Below, one piece after another: positions 34,299 to 39,769 of a DNA stretch of 39,769 bases. The position numbers and the translations under genes were made by a program. A model generated the notes under the pieces. The model saw nothing but the letters and a program-made list of their open reading frames with translations, had not been told where the DNA came from and searched no databases. Source of the stretch: Ancylomarina sp. DW003 (GTDB lineage: Bacteria > Bacteroidota > Bacteroidia > Bacteroidales > Marinifilaceae); the NCBI RefSeq assembly GCF_029029505.1, contig NZ_JAKJSD010000026.1, positions 1 through 39,769 of the forward strand, given 5' to 3'. Positions within the stretch are counted from its first letter, which is position 1, and every line of letters starts with the position of its first letter.

Positions 34299-37200
34299 AT
34301 GAAAAAGATTTTAGGGCTTGATTTAGGAACAACCTCAATTGGTTGGGCTTTGGTTAATGAAGCTGAAAAAGAATACGAACAGTCAGAAATTATTAAGCTA
34401 GGCGTGCGTGTTAATCCATTAACGACCGATGAGCAAACCGATTTTGAAAAGGGGAATCCTTTATCGGTTAATGCTGATAGAACCCTAAAACGTGGCGCAA
34501 GGCGAAACTTACAACGTTACAAGCAAAGAAGAAAAAACCTTAAGGATTTACTTCTAAAATCAGGATTGGTAAGTGAAGATGCTGTTCTAACGGAAGAGGG
34601 GAATTTTACGACACATGAAACCTGGTGCTTAAGATCTGCGGTAGCAAGTGAAAGAATAGAATTGGAGGAATTTGCCAGAGTACTGTTTGCAATAAACAAG
34701 AAACGAGGGTACAGAAGTAGCAGAAAAGCCAAAAACGAAGAGGAAGGTAGCGTGATTGATGGAATGGCTGTTGCAAAAGAATTGTATGATAATCAGCTAA
34801 CTCCCGGACAATATGTGCTGAATTTATTGAAAGAGGGAAGAAAGTACATTCCTGATTTCTATCGTTCGGACTTGAAAGCAGAGTTTGATGTTGTATGGAA
34901 TTTTCAGAAGCAGTTTTATCCTGAGATCTTAACCAATGAGTTTTATAAAAAACTGGAAGGACAGGGACAACAAAACAGTAGAAAACTGTTTTTGGCTGTT
35001 CATGATGTTTATACTGCAGAAAACAAAGGGAAGCGAGAGGAAAAAAAATTACAGCATTATCAATGGAGAGCAGATGCAGTAAACCAACAGTTAGCCATTG
35101 AAGAAGTGGCCTATGTCTTGGTTGAAATCAATAACAATTTAAATCAATCGAGCGGTTATTTAGGAGCCATTAGTGACAGAAGTAAAGAGCTGTACTTTAA
35201 TAAAGAGACCATAGGACAGAATCTTTACCGACAATTGCAGGATAATTTTCATACGAGCTTAAAGAACAAAGTGTTTTATCGTCAGGATTATTTAGACGAG
35301 TTTGAGCAAATGTGGGAAACACAAGCCCAATATCACCCGGAATTAACACTAAGCCTAAAGGAAGAGGTGAGAGATGTGGTGATTTTTTATCAGCGAAAGT
35401 TAAAGTCGCAGAAGCATTTGATTAGCAATTGTGAGTTTGAAAAGCAACACAAGGCAATTCCAAAATCATCTCCTTTGTTTCAGGAATTTAAAATGCTTTG
35501 TCTGGTTAATAGTGTAGAAGTGCAAAATCAGAAAAGCAAAGATAAAAAAGGATTGAACGAAGAGGAAAGAAGTTTGTTGTTCGAAGAGTTAAACCTTAGG
35601 GGTGATTTAAGTTCTGATCAGGTTTTAAAATTGTTGGGGCTACCTAAAAAAGAGTGGAAGTTAAATTATAAAGAAGGTCTTTCCGGAAATACAACCAATC
35701 TACAGTTGTATAATGTGTATCATACTATTGCTGATAACGAAGGCTATGGCTTTGATTGGGAGAAGAAAGCAAGTAAAGAGATCCAGGAAGAATTAGCAGC
35801 CATATTCCCGGAAGTTGGTCTATCCAAAGATTTACTACACTTTAATGCACAAATAAAAGGGAATGAGTTTGACAAGCAAGCTGCTTATCAATTGTGGCAT
35901 TTGATCTATTCTGTTGAAGATGATGAGAAAGTAAGTGAGGAGGATCAGTTCCTTTATGGGAATTCGGCAGTTGCTTTAAAGAAGAAATTGCATAAAGATT
36001 TTGGCTTTAAACCTGAGTATGCAGCTATGCTTGCCAATTTGAATTTACAACAGGATTACGGACAGCTTAGCGCCCGTGCCATTAAAAAGATTTACCCCTA
36101 TTTGAAAGAGGGACTTTTGTATCCTGAGGCTTGTGAGAGAGCAGGTTACAATCACTCACATTCATTAAGTGCAGAAGAACTGGCAAGTAGGAAGTTAAAG
36201 GATCAATTGAAACTTTTGCCAAAAAATAGTTTGCGTAACCCTGTGGTTGAGAAAATTTTGAACCAGATGGTGAATTTGGTGAACCAGATAATTGAGGTAT
36301 ATGGTAAACCTGATGAAGTGCGAGTGGAGTTGGCTCGTGAGTTGAAAAAATCGGCCGATGAACGTAAGCGAATGACACAAGGCATTAACGATGCCAAACG
36401 TAGAAATGAGGAGATTGTTAAAATTCTTCGCAAGGCTCCTTATAATGTGCCTAACCCTACAAGAAATGATATTATCAAGTATCGTTTGTATCAGGAATTA
36501 AGTGAGATTGGTTATAAAACTATTTTTACCAATCGTTACATTGCTCCATCTCAATTGTTTTCAAAAGATATTGATATAGAGCATATTATTCCTAAGGCAA
36601 AATTATTCGATGATTCGTTTACCAATAAAACCCTTGCTTATAGGGAAGTTAATTTGGATAAAGGAGATTCAACGGCACTAGACTTCATCACAGATAAGTA
36701 TCAAGCTGATTTACCGGAATACAAAGCAAGATTAGAGAGTTTGTATATGGCATGGCAAAAATCACATAAAACCAAACAGGTAAAGGGTATTAGCAAAGCC
36801 AAGTATGAGAAATTGCTCATGAAGGAAGCTGACTTACCAAAAGATTTTATTGAGCGAGACCTTAGAAACAGTCAATATATTGCCAAAAAAGCAAAGCAGA
36901 TGTTGATGGATGTAATCCGAACCGTTAATACAAGCTCTGGTAGTGTGACTGATCGTTTGCGCGAGGATTGGGGACTTGTGAATGTGATGAAAGAATTGAA
37001 TTTGCCGAAATACAAAACATTAGGATTGACCGAAGAGCAGGAGAGAAAAAACGATCAAAAAGTTTTGGTAATAAAAGATTGGACCAAGCGCAACGATCAT
37101 CGCCACCATGCTATGGATGCTTTGGCTGTGGCTTTTACAACACACTCGCACGTGCAGTATTTAAATAATTTACATGCTTCGCGTCAGCCGCAAAGCGATT

Positions 37201-38474
37201 TACATGGTATTCGTAACAAGGTGACGGAGTTAAAAGAAACCAATAATGGCAGGAGCAAACGTGTATTTAAATCACCGATGACCAATTTTAGACAAGAAGC
37301 TAAAAAGCACTTGGAACAAGTGTTGGTTTCGTTTAAAGCCAAAAATAAAGTGGTCACTCAAAATGTGAATCATTACAATAAAGGAGATGAAACCATTAAA
37401 AAAGTACAGTTGACACCTCGTGGACAGTTACACAAGGAAACTGTTTATGGTAGAATTGTAAAACAAGAAATAAAGGAAGAAAAATTAGGAGCGAAGATGA
37501 ATATTGAAATGGCTCTTAATATTTGTAAGCCGAAGTATAGAGATGCTGTTATTAGACGTTTAGCAGAGTTTGACAATGATCCTAAGAAAGCTTTTACAGG
37601 CAAAAATGCCATAGCAAAAAATCCAGTATACACAGACAGAGGACAAATGCTACCTGAAAAATTGAAGCTTAAACTGGAGCTTGAAAACTATACGATGCGA
37701 AAAGCAATAAGTCCGGATAACTTTAAAGATGAAAAAAGTCTGGAAAAAGTAATTGATGAAGGGGTAAAGCAAATCTTAAAGGAAAGATTGAGTCAGTTTG
37801 CAGGTAATGCCAAGGAAGCTTTTTCAAATTTGAAAAAGAATCCTATTTGGTTGAATAAGGAAACGGGTGTATCAGTTAAGCGTGTAGCCATATCAGGAAT
37901 CAAGAATGCTGAAGCATTGCATGACCAAAAAGATCACAAGGGCAACTTGGTACAAAATGAAGAAGGAAAAACCAAACCAGTTGATTTTGTGAGCACAGGG
38001 AATAACCATCATGTAGCGATTTACCGAGATAATAAAGGAAAATTGCAAGAACAAGTGGTTTCATTCTATGAGGCGGTGGCTCGTGTAAATGCAGGTGTTT
38101 CCATTATTGATTACGATTACAAAAAGAAAGAAGGTTGGCAGTTCCTGTTCACCATGAAACAGAACGAGATGTTTGTATTTCCCACTAATGATTTCGACCC
38201 CAACGAAGTTGATTTAATGAATGAAAAGAATGCAAAAGAAGTTTCGAAACATTTGTTTAGGGTACAAAAGATTGCGACAAAGAATTATTTCTTTAGGCAT
38301 CATTTAGAGACTACAGTAGAAGAAAGAAAGGAGCTCAAAAATATTGCTTATAAGCCACAGTTGGGTTTGAACGGAATATGTAATATCGTAAAGGTTCGAA
38401 TTAATCACTTGGGACAAATTGTTCATGTGGGAGAAGAAATCTATCAAAAACAAGAATTGGAAATGAGTATGTGA
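34299..38474 (+). CDS. cas9: CRISPR-associated endonuclease Cas9 (type II-C, long form)
   Basis: A 1391-residue RNA-guided DNA endonuclease. RuvC-I is GLDLGTTSIGW with D8, and an Arg-rich bridge helix lies at about 60-85. A large helical REC lobe extends to about 660. RuvC-II is EVRVELARE with E677. HNH is DIEHIIPKAKLF with H762 (preceded by E761, where many Cas9s have Asp) and N785 23 residues later. RuvC-III is HRHHAMDAL with H937 and D940. The C-terminal ~400 residues are the PAM-interacting part, rich in beta structure. All nuclease residues look intact. It is longer than the compact II-C enzymes (about 1000-1100), like other Bacteroidota ones. cas1 follows after 17 bp; there is no csn2 or cas4. 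Confidence 0.97.
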   Translation: MKKILGLDLGTTSIGWALVNEAEKEYEQSEIIKLGVRVNPLTTDEQTDFEKGNPLSVNADRTLKRGARRNLQRYKQRRKNLKDLLLKSGLVSEDAVLTEEGNFTTHETWCLRSAVASERIELEEFARVLFAINKKRGYRSSRKAKNEEEGSVIDGMAVAKELYDNQLTPGQYVLNLLKEGRKYIPDFYRSDLKAEFDVVWNFQKQFYPEILTNEFYKKLEGQGQQNSRKLFLAVHDVYTAENKGKREEKKLQHYQWRADAVNQQLAIEEVAYVLVEINNNLNQSSGYLGAISDRSKELYFNKETIGQNLYRQLQDNFHTSLKNKVFYRQDYLDEFEQMWETQAQYHPELTLSLKEEVRDVVIFYQRKLKSQKHLISNCEFEKQHKAIPKSSPLFQEFKMLCLVNSVEVQNQKSKDKKGLNEEERSLLFEELNLRGDLSSDQVLKLLGLPKKEWKLNYKEGLSGNTTNLQLYNVYHTIADNEGYGFDWEKKASKEIQEELAAIFPEVGLSKDLLHFNAQIKGNEFDKQAAYQLWHLIYSVEDDEKVSEEDQFLYGNSAVALKKKLHKDFGFKPEYAAMLANLNLQQDYGQLSARAIKKIYPYLKEGLLYPEACERAGYNHSHSLSAEELASRKLKDQLKLLPKNSLRNPVVEKILNQMVNLVNQIIEVYGKPDEVRVELARELKKSADERKRMTQGINDAKRRNEEIVKILRKAPYNVPNPTRNDIIKYRLYQELSEIGYKTIFTNRYIAPSQLFSKDIDIEHIIPKAKLFDDSFTNKTLAYREVNLDKGDSTALDFITDKYQADLPEYKARLESLYMAWQKSHKTKQVKGISKAKYEKLLMKEADLPKDFIERDLRNSQYIAKKAKQMLMDVIRTVNTSSGSVTDRLREDWGLVNVMKELNLPKYKTLGLTEEQERKNDQKVLVIKDWTKRNDHRHHAMDALAVAFTTHSHVQYLNNLHASRQPQSDLHGIRNKVTELKETNNGRSKRVFKSPMTNFRQEAKKHLEQVLVSFKAKNKVVTQNVNHYNKGDETIKKVQLTPRGQLHKETVYGRIVKQEIKEEKLGAKMNIEMALNICKPKYRDAVIRRLAEFDNDPKKAFTGKNAIAKNPVYTDRGQMLPEKLKLKLELENYTMRKAISPDNFKDEKSLEKVIDEGVKQILKERLSQFAGNAKEAFSNLKKNPIWLNKETGVSVKRVAISGIKNAEALHDQKDHKGNLVQNEEGKTKPVDFVSTGNNHHVAIYRDNKGKLQEQVVSFYEAVARVNAGVSIIDYDYKKKEGWQFLFTMKQNEMFVFPTNDFDPNEVDLMNEKNAKEVSKHLFRVQKIATKNYFFRHHLETTVEERKELKNIAYKPQLGLNGICNIVKVRINHLGQIVHVGEEIYQKQELEMSM

Positions 38475-38491
38475 AATCAAAATAAATCATC

Positions 38492-39725
<1,234 letters not shown>

Positions 39726-39769
39726 TTACTTAAAATAGTAAGCTGGTCATGCTCTGACTATAAACAAAC
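39726..39769. other. Start of the region after cas2, probable CRISPR leader, cut by the window
   Basis: Only 44 bp remain after cas2. They are AT-rich and contain no repeat unit. In this gene order (cas9-cas1-cas2) the array usually follows cas2, so its leader may begin here. Confidence 0.3.

Noticed and set aside
36082..36433. Three overlapping minus-strand frames inside cas9
   Set aside because: They are antisense to the conserved RuvC-II region, have no family likeness, and the cas9 frame explains the sequence fully.
39726..39769. First repeat of a CRISPR array at the right edge
   Set aside because: None of the 44 bp resembles the anti-repeat complement (ATTGTGATTTGCTT).

Overview
The window looks like a chromosomal segment from a member of the Bacteroidota, probably a marine or gut-type Bacteroidales/Marinilabiliales relative; the genus cannot be fixed by eye. 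The reasons are AT-rich DNA, few Shine-Dalgarno sites, several promoters of the Bacteroidota form (TTG/TTTG, about 19-20 nt, TAnnTTTG), a carboxypeptidase-regulatory-domain TonB receptor, a LamG/HYR secreted protein, lipoproteins with SSC/TSC lipoboxes, an HU/DUF4469 protein and a long type II-C Cas9. No tRNA or rRNA was seen.

Positions 1-23,250 are mostly housekeeping. In order they hold a short-chain dehydrogenase, a YebC regulator, a YitT membrane protein, a TonB-dependent receptor, purC and a PhoH ATPase. A plus-strand cluster follows (SAM-hydroxide adenosyltransferase-like protein, ABM monooxygenase, MazG, TlpA-like lipid-side thioredoxin-fold protein), then a HEAT-like protein and a methyltransferase. 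A minus-strand set comes next: PLP dehydratase, AraC regulator, duplicated-domain lipoprotein and ferric-reductase-like flavocytochrome. The hemD-hemL pair, a RelA-type (p)ppGpp synthetase and a secreted LamG/HYR protein complete this part. Strong stem-loop terminators separate most units.

Positions 23,490-30,760 form a minus-strand metal-efflux locus. Transcription runs from a His-rich membrane-anchored protein to a His-rich lipoprotein, a CusB-like adaptor with His-rich ends, a CusA-like HME-RND pump and a TolC/CusC-like channel. A 404-bp gap between adaptor and pump holds a foldback (palindromic) element and a tandem palindromic operator candidate. A fimbrillin-like lipoprotein follows (31,016-32,041), then a decayed second copy of the His-rich lipoprotein (about 32,416-32,634) that has lost its His-rich core.

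Positions 32,930-39,769 hold an HU-like/DUF4469 protein and a complete type II-C CRISPR-Cas effector and adaptation module: cas9 (1391 aa, all nuclease residues present), cas1 and cas2. The window stops 44 bp after cas2, so no CRISPR array is visible. A tracrRNA can be read on the minus strand just upstream of cas9 (about 34,257 to 34,147). It has an anti-repeat, a textbook AAUAAGG...UCCGUU nexus, a 3' stem-loop, a T8 tract and a Bacteroidota promoter whose -33 element lies 5 bp before the cas9 start codon. A second, decayed copy of the tracrRNA 3' part lies about 88 bp further downstream. This divergent tracrRNA/cas9 arrangement with a duplicated tracrRNA tail is the most interesting part of the window.
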